Assembly: GCA_946548065.1 (NCBI GenBank)
Contig: CAMNPM010000004.1
Coordinates: 1-64,000, forward strand
From: an uncultured Prevotella sp.
GTDB lineage: Bacteria; Bacteroidota; Bacteroidia; Bacteroidales; Bacteroidaceae
Direction: 5' to 3'
Length of the DNA: 64,000 nucleotides
Below, piece after piece: positions 51,864 through 63,441 of the stretch. Positions within the stretch are counted from its first letter, which is position 1. Every line of letters begins with the position of its first letter. The position numbers and the translations under genes are program-made. The notes beneath the pieces were generated by a model. The model saw nothing but the letters and a program-made list of their open reading frames with translations, searched no databases and was not told where the DNA came from.

Positions 51864-52610
51864 TTAAGTAAATATCCCTTTAATGAGGGACTGAGTTGTT
51901 ATTTTGATGAAATGAATGAATTTCCTTAGATTAAACCTTCTTTCGGAGGTAATGAGGTAGTTGTACCAAAAACTCCGGATGGTATGGTCAGAGATGCCTT
52001 CCTTTAGGAAAGACTGTATTTCCAAATTTAATTTGTAAAATCTGAAACCTTGTTTGTAAAGACGATGAATGAGTTCCCAGTCTAGTGCATATCCCAGTTG
52101 ATTGTGCTTGCTGAGGTCGAACTTGTTGGCCTTGTGGACCTTTGCTCTTACGAATGAGGAACCGTGTCTATAGGCAGGCACTAAATCCATGATACCAGGA
52201 TTGGCATAGGCTTCGATGTGACGGGATTTTCCGTGGCGGATTTCCCGTGAATTACCATAGATGATATCAGCCTCTATTTTATGGCTTAGTTCCATGCAAC
52301 GCTGTAGTACGTTCTTATTTGCAAACAAGTCGCCACTATTCAGAAAGTTTATCCAGTCACCGGTTGCATGCTCAATCCCTTTGTTCATTGCGTCATAAAT
52401 ACCTGCATCTGTCTCCGAACACCAAAAAGCAAGTTGGTCTCCATATTCACGGATAATGTCAACAGTGCCGTCAGTACTTCCACCGTCTATGACAATGTAT
52501 TCCTTTTCTTCCCACGTTTGTGAAAAGAAACTCTCCATGGTTTCCCTGATATGTGTTACATCATTGAATACAACTGTAATGACACTAATCTTATTGCCTA
52601 TTTTTTCCAT
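51864..52610 (-). CDS. Glycosyltransferase family 2 (WcaA type)
   Basis: 248 residues from the ATG at 52610 (MEKIGNKISVITVVFNDVTH); a start at 52631 is also open. DGGSTDGTVDIIREYGD, SETDAGIYDAMNKGIEHATG and NSGDLFANKNVL (DxD-like) form the GT-A donor site; YALDWELIHRLYKQGF is the acceptor region. Inverting transfer onto the lipid-linked unit. The 5' end overlaps the wzx 3' end by a few bases. Confidence 0.93.
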   Translation of the reverse strand: MEKIGNKISVITVVFNDVTHIRETMESFFSQTWEEKEYIVIDGGSTDGTVDIIREYGDQLAFWCSETDAGIYDAMNKGIEHATGDWINFLNSGDLFANKNVLQRCMELSHKIEADIIYGNSREIRHGKSRHIEAYANPGIMDLVPAYRHGSSFVRAKVHKANKFDLSKHNQLGYALDWELIHRLYKQGFRFYKLNLEIQSFLKEGISDHTIRSFWYNYLITSERRFNLRKFIHFIKITTQSLIKGIFT

Positions 52611-53935
52611 ATTCCCGTGGCTTTTTGACAAATTATTAGTCTACACTGATAAAGGTGTATAAGGCTCATTATAGCATAGCATATAGCCATACTAAGCACA
52701 ATGCCTTCAATTCCCCATATACGACCGTAAATAACGATTGCTATTAGGTATGCAACAGTACAAAATATAGATGTAAGAATTTGCACCCGTATTGTGTTTA
52801 AACCATTAAGGAGGTAGGTAACACAGTTGTTCAGGTTAAAGAATGTGATGAAGGTTAGCACGGCTGCTGATACAGAAAGAGGAATCGTAACTGAGCGTCC
52901 AATCCAAAAAAGGTAAAAAATATTACATATCGAAAGCATGATAAGTCCGGCAAAAACTGTTAACCCCCAAAAAAATAATGTTTTGCTGAAAGTCTGACGA
53001 ATCCATGTCCAGTCATTTTTGACGTATGCATCAGTATAAGCATTCCATATCGGTGCAATTATAATTGTATACCCTATAATCAAAAGGTTAAAGAACTTAT
53101 ATGCAATGTTGTATGTTGTTACTGCTTCTGGCCCTTGATAATGGGAAATAAAGAAGTTTGACCCACCAAAAATAATCAGGCAACTGGTTATCTGTATGAT
53201 AAAGAAACCAGAACCTTTCATAATAATGTTTTTACTAAAATCAATGTCGATGCATTTTAAGGATGGTCTAAAGGCTGGATATTTTGTAAAGAGGGGAAGT
53301 CCTCCTAAAAGGAAAACTAGAACAGGAATGCCCATAAAGGTGGTGACAACGTAAATGAGATTGCCTGTGGTAGTTTTTGATAGAATGAATATTGTAATTA
53401 GTGCTAATACAGAACCTCCAACTGTTAGGAGGTCATTGATTGCATATTTCTGCATAGCGACATAGATGAATCCGATATTTTTGGCTACAAATTGAATGAG
53501 CGTCAGTATAAGTGCGGATAATATCACAGTCTGTAGAGTACTATTATTGATATTTGAGGTATTGAGTATCTGGCAAAAATCAAGGTTCTTGATTAAAAGG
53601 GCTGATATGAGTCCAATAATAAATGCCCCCAAAAACAGCATGGCAAAAGCTGAACTTATATATGCTCGTGCTGCTTTATAGTCATTGATAGATATTGCCG
53701 CTGTAAGATAGTTGCGCATACCATTGCCTAGTCCAATATCAAAAGTGTAGATCCAAAAAGCCATAGACGAGATCGCCATCCATAGACCGTACGGTTCTTT
53801 GTCCAAATAATCAAGTGTTACAGGAACAACTAAAAAGGAAGTACAAAGACTAACAGCTTTTAATACGCCAGAGAATATAATGTTATTGCGTAACATTGTA
53901 TTTCTGTTGTTAAGCTTAATCTTTTTTTCTTCCAT
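52598..53935 (-). CDS. wzx: Oligosaccharide-unit flippase (Wzx)
   Basis: 445 residues with about 12-14 membrane segments. VSLCTSFLVVPVTLDYLDKE, WMAISSMAFWIYTFDIGLGN and GMRNYLTAAISINDY at the N-terminus are typical of the polysaccharide transporter/MATE superfamily in polymer loci. It flips the lipid-linked repeat unit across the inner membrane. Co-directional with the glycosyltransferase genes; the wza gene and a broken ATPase gene lie upstream. Confidence 0.93.
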   Translation of the reverse strand: MEEKKIKLNNRNTMLRNNIIFSGVLKAVSLCTSFLVVPVTLDYLDKEPYGLWMAISSMAFWIYTFDIGLGNGMRNYLTAAISINDYKAARAYISSAFAMLFLGAFIIGLISALLIKNLDFCQILNTSNINNSTLQTVILSALILTLIQFVAKNIGFIYVAMQKYAINDLLTVGGSVLALITIFILSKTTTGNLIYVVTTFMGIPVLVFLLGGLPLFTKYPAFRPSLKCIDIDFSKNIIMKGSGFFIIQITSCLIIFGGSNFFISHYQGPEAVTTYNIAYKFFNLLIIGYTIIIAPIWNAYTDAYVKNDWTWIRQTFSKTLFFWGLTVFAGLIMLSICNIFYLFWIGRSVTIPLSVSAAVLTFITFFNLNNCVTYLLNGLNTIRVQILTSIFCTVAYLIAIVIYGRIWGIEGIVLSMAICYAIMSLIHLYQCRLIICQKATGIWKK

Positions 53936-53944
53936 ACTTTCTCT

Positions 53945-54397
53945 TTATTTCTTCAACAGGTTTGTTACCTTTTCTATTCTGCACTCATGTCTCTTGGTTT
54001 TGGGGTCGTAGTTAATGCCTACGAGGATAACCTGACCGTCGTATTGGGCAACTTTGCCTGTATACTCTTTCTTATGTATCTGGCTGATGGCAGCATTGGC
54101 CGAGTTGTCATACTTCGGCTCAAGCAGTATTTTGTTCAGGTGTTGCTCGAATGAGGCATCGCCTGTTATCTTCAAGTCTTCGAACAGGTGGCGTGAGTCG
54201 CATGACTGGTCGTAGTATGCAAACAGCATCTTGGCCGCCATCGACTTGCCGAAGCGACGGCAACGACTGACACAGCTCATGCAGTGTTCGGTGTTCAGCG
54301 TACTGTTGATGACGGAGATCAGCGCAGACTTGTCGACATATTCTCCGTTGCGTGCTCTCTGGAATCCCGAGTTGCCAGTGTTGATATATGTTCCCAT
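53945..54397 (-). pseudogene. AAA-ATPase-like / PD-(D/E)XK nuclease protein with in-frame internal deletion
   Basis: 150 residues from the ATG at 54397. The first part (MGTYINTGNSGFQRARNGEY, VDKSALISVINSTLN, RRFGKSMAAKMLFAYYDQSC) is the start of the AAA-ATPase-like family common in Bacteroides; RFGKS is the Walker A region. After residue ~100 (FEQHLNKILLEPKYDNSANA) it jumps to the end of the PD-(D/E)XK nuclease tail (AISQIHKKEYTGKVAQYDGQ, VILVGINYD). Normal members are about 500-550 residues, so roughly 350 residues are missing, yet the frame is kept. Probably non-functional. Confidence 0.85.
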
Positions 54398-54414
54398 ACC
54401 TTTGTCCTCTCTCC

Positions 54415-56946
54415 TTATTTCTTCAGCAGGTTGGCAATGGTGGCGAACATGGTGCCGAGCGAGGCTGCACTGGTGCCTATGCTCATCCATTCGGTGATGC
54501 CCAGTGTGCGTCCGCGGCGTTTGGTGGGTACTACTATCTGGCATCCTGGGGCAGGCTTGTGCTTGCGGTCGGCACGGGCCACCATACCGTTCATGTAAAT
54601 AATGATGGTCTGGCTCTTCTTGGCTGTCGAGGTGGTGCCGCCTGCCAGGTCGATGTAGTAGTCGGTGTTCTTTCCTTCCTTAAAGTATACGGTGTTGGGA
54701 TAGAGCACCTCTCCGTTGATTTTCACCGTGCCGTCATAGCGTGGCACTACGATGCGGTCGCCTTCGCGCAGGATTGGGTCGTCTTCGCTGCCGGGGTTCT
54801 TCATGGCTTTGTCCAGCTCGATGCCTACAGGGTAGTTGGCGTTGGTCATCAGCTTCTTCACGTCGATGGAGTCTTTGCCCGAGTTGCGCTGAGCGGTGCG
54901 CAGCACAGTCTCCATCATGTCGCGCTCTTCAGGGGTCATCAGTCGCAGCAGCTTGGCACCTTCGGGGTAGGCACGCTTGGTCAGTCCGCCTGCCAGCTTG
55001 ATGACCTCGCTCAGCCGCTGTCCTTTGTTGGCCAGAGCATAGGTGCCTTCAAACTGAACTTCGCCCTCTACGATTACATTCTGCTGCTCGGTATAGTTGG
55101 GCGAGCGGCGCACGTACACCTCGTCGAAGGGCTGCAGCCGGAACTCGGGCTGCTCGGCTATCGAGAAGTCGGAGGTCAGCCGGAAGCTAAAGGTCTGTGC
55201 TATCTGGTCTTCAGCTTCGGTGGCCAGGGGGTTGGTGATGCGTCGGGCCACGTCGACCTTTACCAGCGAGGCCGCCTCTGTGGGACCGCCAGCCTGCAGG
55301 ATAAGGTCTTCCACGGTCTCGTTCTCAGCAAAGCGATAGACGCCGGGGTAGAGCACCTCACCGCTGATGGTCACTGTCTTCTGCTCGTTGCGCTCCTCGC
55401 GGCTGGCTATGTATATCACGTCTTCGTTTCTCAAAGGCACATCGGGTGCGGTGCCTTCCAGAATGCCGCTAATGTCTACGCTCTGCACCTCCAGTGTGCG
55501 GTCGGCTCGCATGCGGTGCATCACGGCATGCTGGCCGATGGCTTCCTCGGTCAGTCCGTCGGCAGCTTCAACCAATGCCTTGACGGTGCTGATGTTGCCG
55601 CCCACCTGATACATACCAGGACGGAACACGGCACCCTTGATTTCCACCATGTTCTGATAGCGGGTCAGTGTGGAGTCTACGCTCACCGAGTCTTCATCCA
55701 TCAGTCGGAAACTGTTCAGGTCGAATTCGCCCACGCTGAACACAGAGTATTGTTGTCCTGCCTTTCGATTGATGCGGACGGCTTTCCGATAAGCGTCGCC
55801 CGTGAATCCGCCGGCATAGCGAATCAGCGTGGCGGCACTCTCCGAAGTCTTCATTTCGTAGAACATAGGGCGCTTCACCTTGCCCGTGATGTTCACCAGC
55901 GCCTCGTAGGGCGACACGGTGATGACATCGTTGTCCTGCAGCCGTACGTCGCCTGTCAGCTTGCCGTTCAGCAGGAAGTCATAGACATCCACGTTGCTTA
56001 GCAGTCTGCCCTGTCGGTATACCTTCACGTTGCGCAGCGTACCAATCTCGTTCGGGCCGCCCGCCATGTAGAGGGCATTGTATACGGTGGCGAAAGCCGA
56101 CATGGTATAGGTGCCTGGTACCTTCACCTCGCCCATCACGCTGACGGTGATGGTGCGCGTCTGACCCAGTGTCAGTTCAATCTTCGACCCCTGGAAGCGC
56201 GGACCCAGCACCTGGCGCAGACGAGCCTTGGCCTGGCTCACCGACAGTCCTCCCAGCTGCACCACGCCGATGGCCTCGATGGTGATGGTGCCGTCGGGCG
56301 AGATAGTCTCAGTGATGCTCTCCTGCGAGGCCCCCCAGATGTCTATGTTCACGGCATCGCCCGGACCCAGACGGTAGTTCTGGGGTGTGGCCAGGTTCAT
56401 CGAGCTCTCGAAAGTAAGGTTTTTGTTGTTGAACACGTCGTGTCCGAAGATTTTGCGCTTCTCCGGCTTCTCGTCTTCCAGGTAGTATTTCAGCGAGTCG
56501 GGCATCATAAAGTCCATCGCCTCGTCCATCTCCACAAAGTCGGGATCGTCTTCGTCATAGGTGTGGCGCACCTGCTGGTTTTGCTTCTTGGTGTCTTTCA
56601 CGCGATATTGAGAAGCTTTCTGGCGGTCGCTCTTCTTCTGTTCCTCGCGTAGCTCTCCGTTCTGCTGGCGCATGCGCGTCTTCACCTCCTTCGAACCCGC
56701 CGTGATGTCGTCGGCTCCCAGCGCTCCGTTCTTCATCTGCTTCTGGTACTTCTTCTGTATGCGGCGTATCTGCTCGATGGTCACACCGCGCTGCATCAAC
56801 TGCGTCACTATCTTCTGGCGCGACACGCCCTGGGCATTCTGCTCTATCACATAGTCCATCACCTGATTGTCTGTCATGCCTGACTGAGCCCAGCCCGACA
56901 AAGCCGACAGCATCGCAAAGAGTAGTGTGATTGTTATCTTTTTCAT
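54415..56946 (-). CDS. wza: Polysaccharide export outer-membrane protein (Wza type, multiple SLBB domains)
   Basis: 843 residues from the ATG at 56946, which opens a signal peptide (MKKITITLLFAMLSALSGWAQ cut before Gln). A basic, Gln-rich coiled region (about 45-130) precedes the Poly_export domain (YRLGPGDAVNIDIWGASQES) and then about five SLBB repeats (VSVMGEVKVPGTYTM, VEIKGAVFRPGMYQV, VTISGEVLYPGVYRF, VIVEGEVQFEGTYAL, VKINGEVLYPNTVYF). A C-terminal hydrophobic stretch could cross the outer membrane. No lipobox. It forms the export channel. The long upstream extension in the same frame overlaps the tmRNA gene and is not used. Confidence 0.94.
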   Translation of the reverse strand: MKKITITLLFAMLSALSGWAQSGMTDNQVMDYVIEQNAQGVSRQKIVTQLMQRGVTIEQIRRIQKKYQKQMKNGALGADDITAGSKEVKTRMRQQNGELREEQKKSDRQKASQYRVKDTKKQNQQVRHTYDEDDPDFVEMDEAMDFMMPDSLKYYLEDEKPEKRKIFGHDVFNNKNLTFESSMNLATPQNYRLGPGDAVNIDIWGASQESITETISPDGTITIEAIGVVQLGGLSVSQAKARLRQVLGPRFQGSKIELTLGQTRTITVSVMGEVKVPGTYTMSAFATVYNALYMAGGPNEIGTLRNVKVYRQGRLLSNVDVYDFLLNGKLTGDVRLQDNDVITVSPYEALVNITGKVKRPMFYEMKTSESAATLIRYAGGFTGDAYRKAVRINRKAGQQYSVFSVGEFDLNSFRLMDEDSVSVDSTLTRYQNMVEIKGAVFRPGMYQVGGNISTVKALVEAADGLTEEAIGQHAVMHRMRADRTLEVQSVDISGILEGTAPDVPLRNEDVIYIASREERNEQKTVTISGEVLYPGVYRFAENETVEDLILQAGGPTEAASLVKVDVARRITNPLATEAEDQIAQTFSFRLTSDFSIAEQPEFRLQPFDEVYVRRSPNYTEQQNVIVEGEVQFEGTYALANKGQRLSEVIKLAGGLTKRAYPEGAKLLRLMTPEERDMMETVLRTAQRNSGKDSIDVKKLMTNANYPVGIELDKAMKNPGSEDDPILREGDRIVVPRYDGTVKINGEVLYPNTVYFKEGKNTDYYIDLAGGTTSTAKKSQTIIIYMNGMVARADRKHKPAPGCQIVVPTKRRGRTLGITEWMSIGTSAASLGTMFATIANLLKK

Positions 56947-57001
56947 AAATCTATCGTATACATTATTTAATAAATAACACCCTTGGGGGTGAAATATTGC
57001 G

Positions 57002-57009
57002 CAAATATA
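57002..57009 (-). promoter_or_regulatory. Probable -7 box of wza
   Basis: TATATTTG on the minus strand, 55 nt before the wza ATG. No -33 TTTG at proper spacing. Confidence 0.5.
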
Positions 57010-57030
57010 AATAAAAAAAGCGAAAAACAC

Positions 57031-57060
57031 TTGCTTTCTTGGAAAAAATTCGTAACTTTG
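57031..57060 (+). promoter_or_regulatory. tmRNA promoter
   Basis: TTG (57031-57033), 19 bp, TAACTTTG (57053-57060); the mature 5' end lies about 28 nt downstream. Confidence 0.8.
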
Positions 57061-57088
57061 CAGCGATTTCGTACGGAATCTCACACTT

Positions 57089-57485
57089 GGGGTTGACTGG
57101 ATTTGACAGCAAGACGAGATGGTACGTAAGCATGCGGAGCGACGGCTGTAGGCTCCATAATCTCTTCGGTCGAACAATTAATTGGCGAAAACAAGTACGC
57201 TCTCGCTGCCTAATCGAAGTACAGTAGATTACTGGCTTTATCCTCTTACAAGGTAGGAGGACGAGACATCGCTCCAAGGATGTGGTTCCGAATCTGAGGG
57301 TTCAGCGGTGCAGGTAAATCGGAAATAGCCAAAGGGGTGCTCCGACCCTTCGGTGAAGCTTTAGGAGATAAGGCTGCAGTTGGTGGCTTGGGTCTTGCTG
57401 CAGCACGAAAACGAAGGCCAAGATAAGCATGTAGAAAGCGTATGGTTTCCTTGTTTGGACGAGGGTTCGACTCCCTCCAGCTCCA
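57089..57485 (+). ncRNA. ssrA: Transfer-messenger RNA (tmRNA)
   Basis: The 5' end GGGGTTGACTGG and the 3' end CCAGCTCCA pair as a tRNA-Ala-like acceptor stem (seven pairs, including G-U), and GAGGGTTCGACTCCCTCC is the T arm. The bases after the discriminator A are CTA, so CCA is not encoded. The tag frame at 57184-57213 reads GENKYALAA and then TAA. The one-piece molecule of about 397 nt rescues stalled ribosomes and marks the nascent chain for proteolysis together with SmpB. It sits between wza and capD in the polysaccharide locus, with its own promoter and terminator. Confidence 0.97.
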
Positions 57486-57503
57486 CTAGCGTCCCGCTTA
57501 CGC

Positions 57504-57540
57504 AGAGTTCTCACTCTTGTGAGAGCTCTTTTTGTTTTTA
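57504..57540 (+). terminator. tmRNA terminator
   Basis: AGAGTTCTCAC / GTGAGAGCTCT (one G-U pair) with a 4-nt loop, then TTTTTGTTTTT. Confidence 0.9.
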
Positions 57541-57582
57541 AATCAAGAAAACACGAGCAGGGAAGGAATATTTGCAAAATTA

Positions 57583-57614
57583 TTTGGTGAAATAAAATTA
57601 AAGTCGTACATTTG
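57583..57614 (+). promoter_or_regulatory. Promoter of the capD-like gene
   Basis: TTTG (57583-57586), 20 bp, TACATTTG (57607-57614); leader about 80 nt. Confidence 0.85.
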
Positions 57615-57700
57615 CAGTCTGAAATATAATTATGATTATATGGTGTTGTAATAATGGCCTGCGAGGGCTGTATGGTGAAGCGTAGAAGAAAGAAGAGCTT

Positions 57701-59689
57701 ATGGGTAAACTCATTGACAGAATACTGAATTGGTATTTTAAGAGGGATTCGCTGCCCTATTGGTGCATTATAATACTCGACAGTCTGTTGCTATTTATGT
57801 CGGGATTCTTTGTCTATTGGGTATTCCACAAAACTAATATACTGGTGGAGATGCGCTTTGAGGTGCTCTACACCATGCTAATCTATGTGGCCTTTGGATG
57901 GGTGGGTTTCCGCCTCTTCCATACCTATTCGGGCATCGTGCGCTACAGCTCGTTTGTTGACCTGATGCATGTGGCCTATGGCAGTTCGGTATCGATGGTG
58001 CTGGCACTGGTCTACTCGCTGTTGATGGAGCATCAGGGACTGACCCTCCTGACGGCACTCTCGCAGACTGAGACGGTGTTGACTTTTACCGTAGCTACGC
58101 TGCTGATGTGGGCAGAGCGCATCCTGGTGAAGACGCTCTACGATATTTCGTTCATGAACAGTCGTGCCAAGCGGGTGCTCATCTACGGTGCAATGTCGGG
58201 TGGCATCGGGCTGGCCAAGAACATCAATACCCAGCGGCCGCGGCGTTTCTCGCTGCAAGGCTTTATCTCTCATGACAACCGCGCCCGCCACCTGCTGCTT
58301 ATGGGCCGCAAGGTGTATAACATCGATGACGACCTTGCCGGTATCATCGACCGTGAACGCATTGAGGCTATTCTGGTATCTCCCTTGCGCAACCGCGACT
58401 TTCAGCGCAATCAGGAGCTTCAGGACATGCTGATTGGCAAGGGCATCAAGATATACATGGCTGAGAGTGCCAAAGAGTGGAAGGAGGATGAGGACGACTT
58501 CGAGCATGTCAGCATGAAAGAAGTGTCGGTGGAAGACCTGCTGCCGCGCGACGAAATCAAGGTAGACATGGACTCTGTGGGTAGCGAGCTCACCGGTAAG
58601 CGCATACTCATCACGGGTTCGGCCGGGTCGATAGGCTCAGAGATGGTGCGCCAGGTGGCCGTCTACAAACCTGCTGCGATGATGCTCATCGATCAGGCCG
58701 AGACACCACAGCACGACATACGGCTGATGATGGCCAAGGACTTCCCCGATATCCCGGCCGAGACGGTGGTGACGAGCATCAGCCGTCAGCGCCGCATGGA
58801 GAAAGTGTTCAGCACGTTCCGTCCTGACTATGTGTTTCATGCTGCTGCCTACAAGCACGTGCCGATGATGGAGAACAATCCATCGGAGGCGGTCATCAAT
58901 AATATACATGGTACGAAGATTATAGCTGACATGTCGGTGAAATATGGTGTGAAGAAATTCGTTATGGTGTCGACCGACAAGGCTGTCAATCCCACCAATG
59001 TCATGGGATGTTCGAAGCGCATCTGCGAGATTTACGTCCAGTCGCTGGATAAAGCCGTGAAGGAGCGTCGCATTGGCGGGTTCCTTGACAAGCTCGGTAA
59101 TCTGGCCAGCTTTGTCACCGCTTCACAGATGGCAAGTCCTACCGCTCGGACTCAGTTTGTGACTACACGCTTCGGCAATGTATTGGGGTCGAACGGTAGT
59201 GTGATACCCCTGTTCCAAGAGCAGATTAAGCGAGGCGGTCCTGTGACGGTGACCCATCCTGACATCATCCGCTTCTTCATGCTCATTCCCGAGGCTTGTA
59301 AACTGGTGCTGGAGGCTGGCACTAAAGGACACGGAGGCGAGATTTTCGTCTTCGACATGGGCAAGCCCGTGAAGATAGCCGACCTGGCCAGGCGCATGAT
59401 TCAGCTGTCGGGTGCCAAGAATGTGGAGATCAAGTTTACTGGTCTGCGTGCCGGAGAAAAACTCTATGAGGAAGTGCTCAACGAGTTGGAGGGTACCAAG
59501 CCCTCGTTCCATGAGAAGATACGTATTGCCGAGGTGCGCGAGTACGATTATGCGAAGGTGAACAAGGATATAGAAGAACTGATAGAGATAGCCAAGCATT
59601 ACGATGATATGGCTACCGTGAAGAAGATGAAGGATATAGTGCCAGAATACAAGAGCAACAACTCTATCTATGAGCAGTTGGACAAATAA
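57701..59689 (+). CDS. Membrane nucleoside-diphosphate-sugar 4,6-dehydratase (CapD/PglF type)
   Basis: 662 residues. Four membrane segments (about 15-150), a first Rossmann-like region (about 155-290), then the SDR domain with ITGSAGSIGSEMVRQ (NAD site), YVFHAAAYKHVPMMENNP and KFVMVSTDKAVNPTNVMGCSKR. In this motif the SDR Tyr is Met, as in the large PglF-type UDP-GlcNAc dehydratases. It makes the 4-keto-6-deoxy sugar nucleotide, the likely substrate of the DegT aminotransferase at 43556. Own promoter; terminator at 59763. Confidence 0.95.
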   Translation: MGKLIDRILNWYFKRDSLPYWCIIILDSLLLFMSGFFVYWVFHKTNILVEMRFEVLYTMLIYVAFGWVGFRLFHTYSGIVRYSSFVDLMHVAYGSSVSMVLALVYSLLMEHQGLTLLTALSQTETVLTFTVATLLMWAERILVKTLYDISFMNSRAKRVLIYGAMSGGIGLAKNINTQRPRRFSLQGFISHDNRARHLLLMGRKVYNIDDDLAGIIDRERIEAILVSPLRNRDFQRNQELQDMLIGKGIKIYMAESAKEWKEDEDDFEHVSMKEVSVEDLLPRDEIKVDMDSVGSELTGKRILITGSAGSIGSEMVRQVAVYKPAAMMLIDQAETPQHDIRLMMAKDFPDIPAETVVTSISRQRRMEKVFSTFRPDYVFHAAAYKHVPMMENNPSEAVINNIHGTKIIADMSVKYGVKKFVMVSTDKAVNPTNVMGCSKRICEIYVQSLDKAVKERRIGGFLDKLGNLASFVTASQMASPTARTQFVTTRFGNVLGSNGSVIPLFQEQIKRGGPVTVTHPDIIRFFMLIPEACKLVLEAGTKGHGGEIFVFDMGKPVKIADLARRMIQLSGAKNVEIKFTGLRAGEKLYEEVLNELEGTKPSFHEKIRIAEVREYDYAKVNKDIEELIEIAKHYDDMATVKKMKDIVPEYKSNNSIYEQLDK

Positions 59690-59772
59690 GTGTGCGGATG
59701 ATTGATACCGTCAAGCACTAAAGGCGGCTACTGCTGGTCAGCCAAAGGGACATAAAGAAAAAGGGCTCTCAC

Positions 59773-62636
<2,864 letters not shown>

Positions 62637-62640
<4 letters not shown>

Positions 62641-63344
62641 TGCTCACCTCCTGTTCCGTTGCTGGTTTTGTTGAAGTCGCGTATCAAGTTGACATCGCGC
62701 CGGATGTTGTATTCTATCCCGTCAGCACCACGTGCTTTCACCACGACGAAGTAGACACCGTCCTTGACTGGTGAACCGTTGTAGGTGCCGTCCCAGCCTG
62801 TACTGATGTCGGTCCATTCAAAGAGCTTGTGGCCCCAGCGGTTAAAGATATAGGCATGGAAACTGACAATACTCCTGTAGTGATCGCTGCTTTCCGGATT
62901 GCATACCCCCTTGGCTGCATATATATCATTGGTGCCGTCGCCATTGGGCGAGAAGGCGTTGGGCATTTCCAGATGGCTCTCGCTGATGGTGATATTGATA
63001 CTGCCCTCGTCCACCACCTCGTCGCCCTCCTTGACCAGTAGCGTCACAATGGTCACTCCAGACTGCGTGAAGTCGAACTCCGGACTCTCTTCGTAGCGCG
63101 TTACCTCACTGATGCTTCCTGCTGACTGATGCTGGAAGTGCCACTCGATGATGGAGCCTGAAGCAAACAACGAAGTGTCGAACTCGAAACGTACATGCAG
63201 GGGAGCCTCTTCAGTGAAACCGTCGGTAGTAGTCACTGGCTGCCCTTTGCTGTCTGTATAGATGGCGGTGATGTCAATGGTGGCAAAGCTGCACAGAGGT
63301 ATCAACAAAACCGCGAAAAGACTATAAAATCTGCTTTTTTTCAT
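62637..63344 (-). CDS. Secreted protein with gliding-motility-type (T9SS type B) C-terminal domain
   Basis: 235 residues from the ATG at 63344, which opens a signal peptide (MKKSRFYSLFAVLLIPLCSF). A PKD-like beta domain (about 25-140; IEWHFQHQSAGSISE) precedes the CHU_C/gliding-associated C-terminal domain: MPNAFSPNGDGTNDIY, YIFNRWGHKLFEW, GWDGTYNGSPVKDGVYFVVV. In the Bacteroidota this domain directs secretion by the type IX system. The longer frame upstream would begin above the promoter and is rejected. The uvrA start overlaps its stop. Confidence 0.9.
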
Positions 63345-63365
63345 CTTGATGTGTGATAATTTGTG

Positions 63366-63373
63366 CAAAATTA
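63366..63373 (-). promoter_or_regulatory. -7 box of the gliding-type protein / uvrA unit
   Basis: TAATTTTG on the minus strand, 21 nt before the ATG at 63344. No clear -33. Confidence 0.6.
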
Positions 63374-63406
63374 CGGAAAAAAGTAGAACTTCCGCATCTT
63401 TTTTTG

Positions 63407-63414
63407 TAATTTTG
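63407..63414 (+). promoter_or_regulatory. -7 box of the LysM protein gene
   Basis: TAATTTTG, 27 nt before the ATG at 63442; -33 element unclear. Confidence 0.6.
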
Positions 63415-63441
63415 TAGCGCAAAAGAGAAAAAAGTAAGATT

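Noticed and set aside
56947..57177. 77-codon N-terminal extension of wza
   Set aside because: It runs into the tmRNA gene and precedes a clean signal peptide at 56946.
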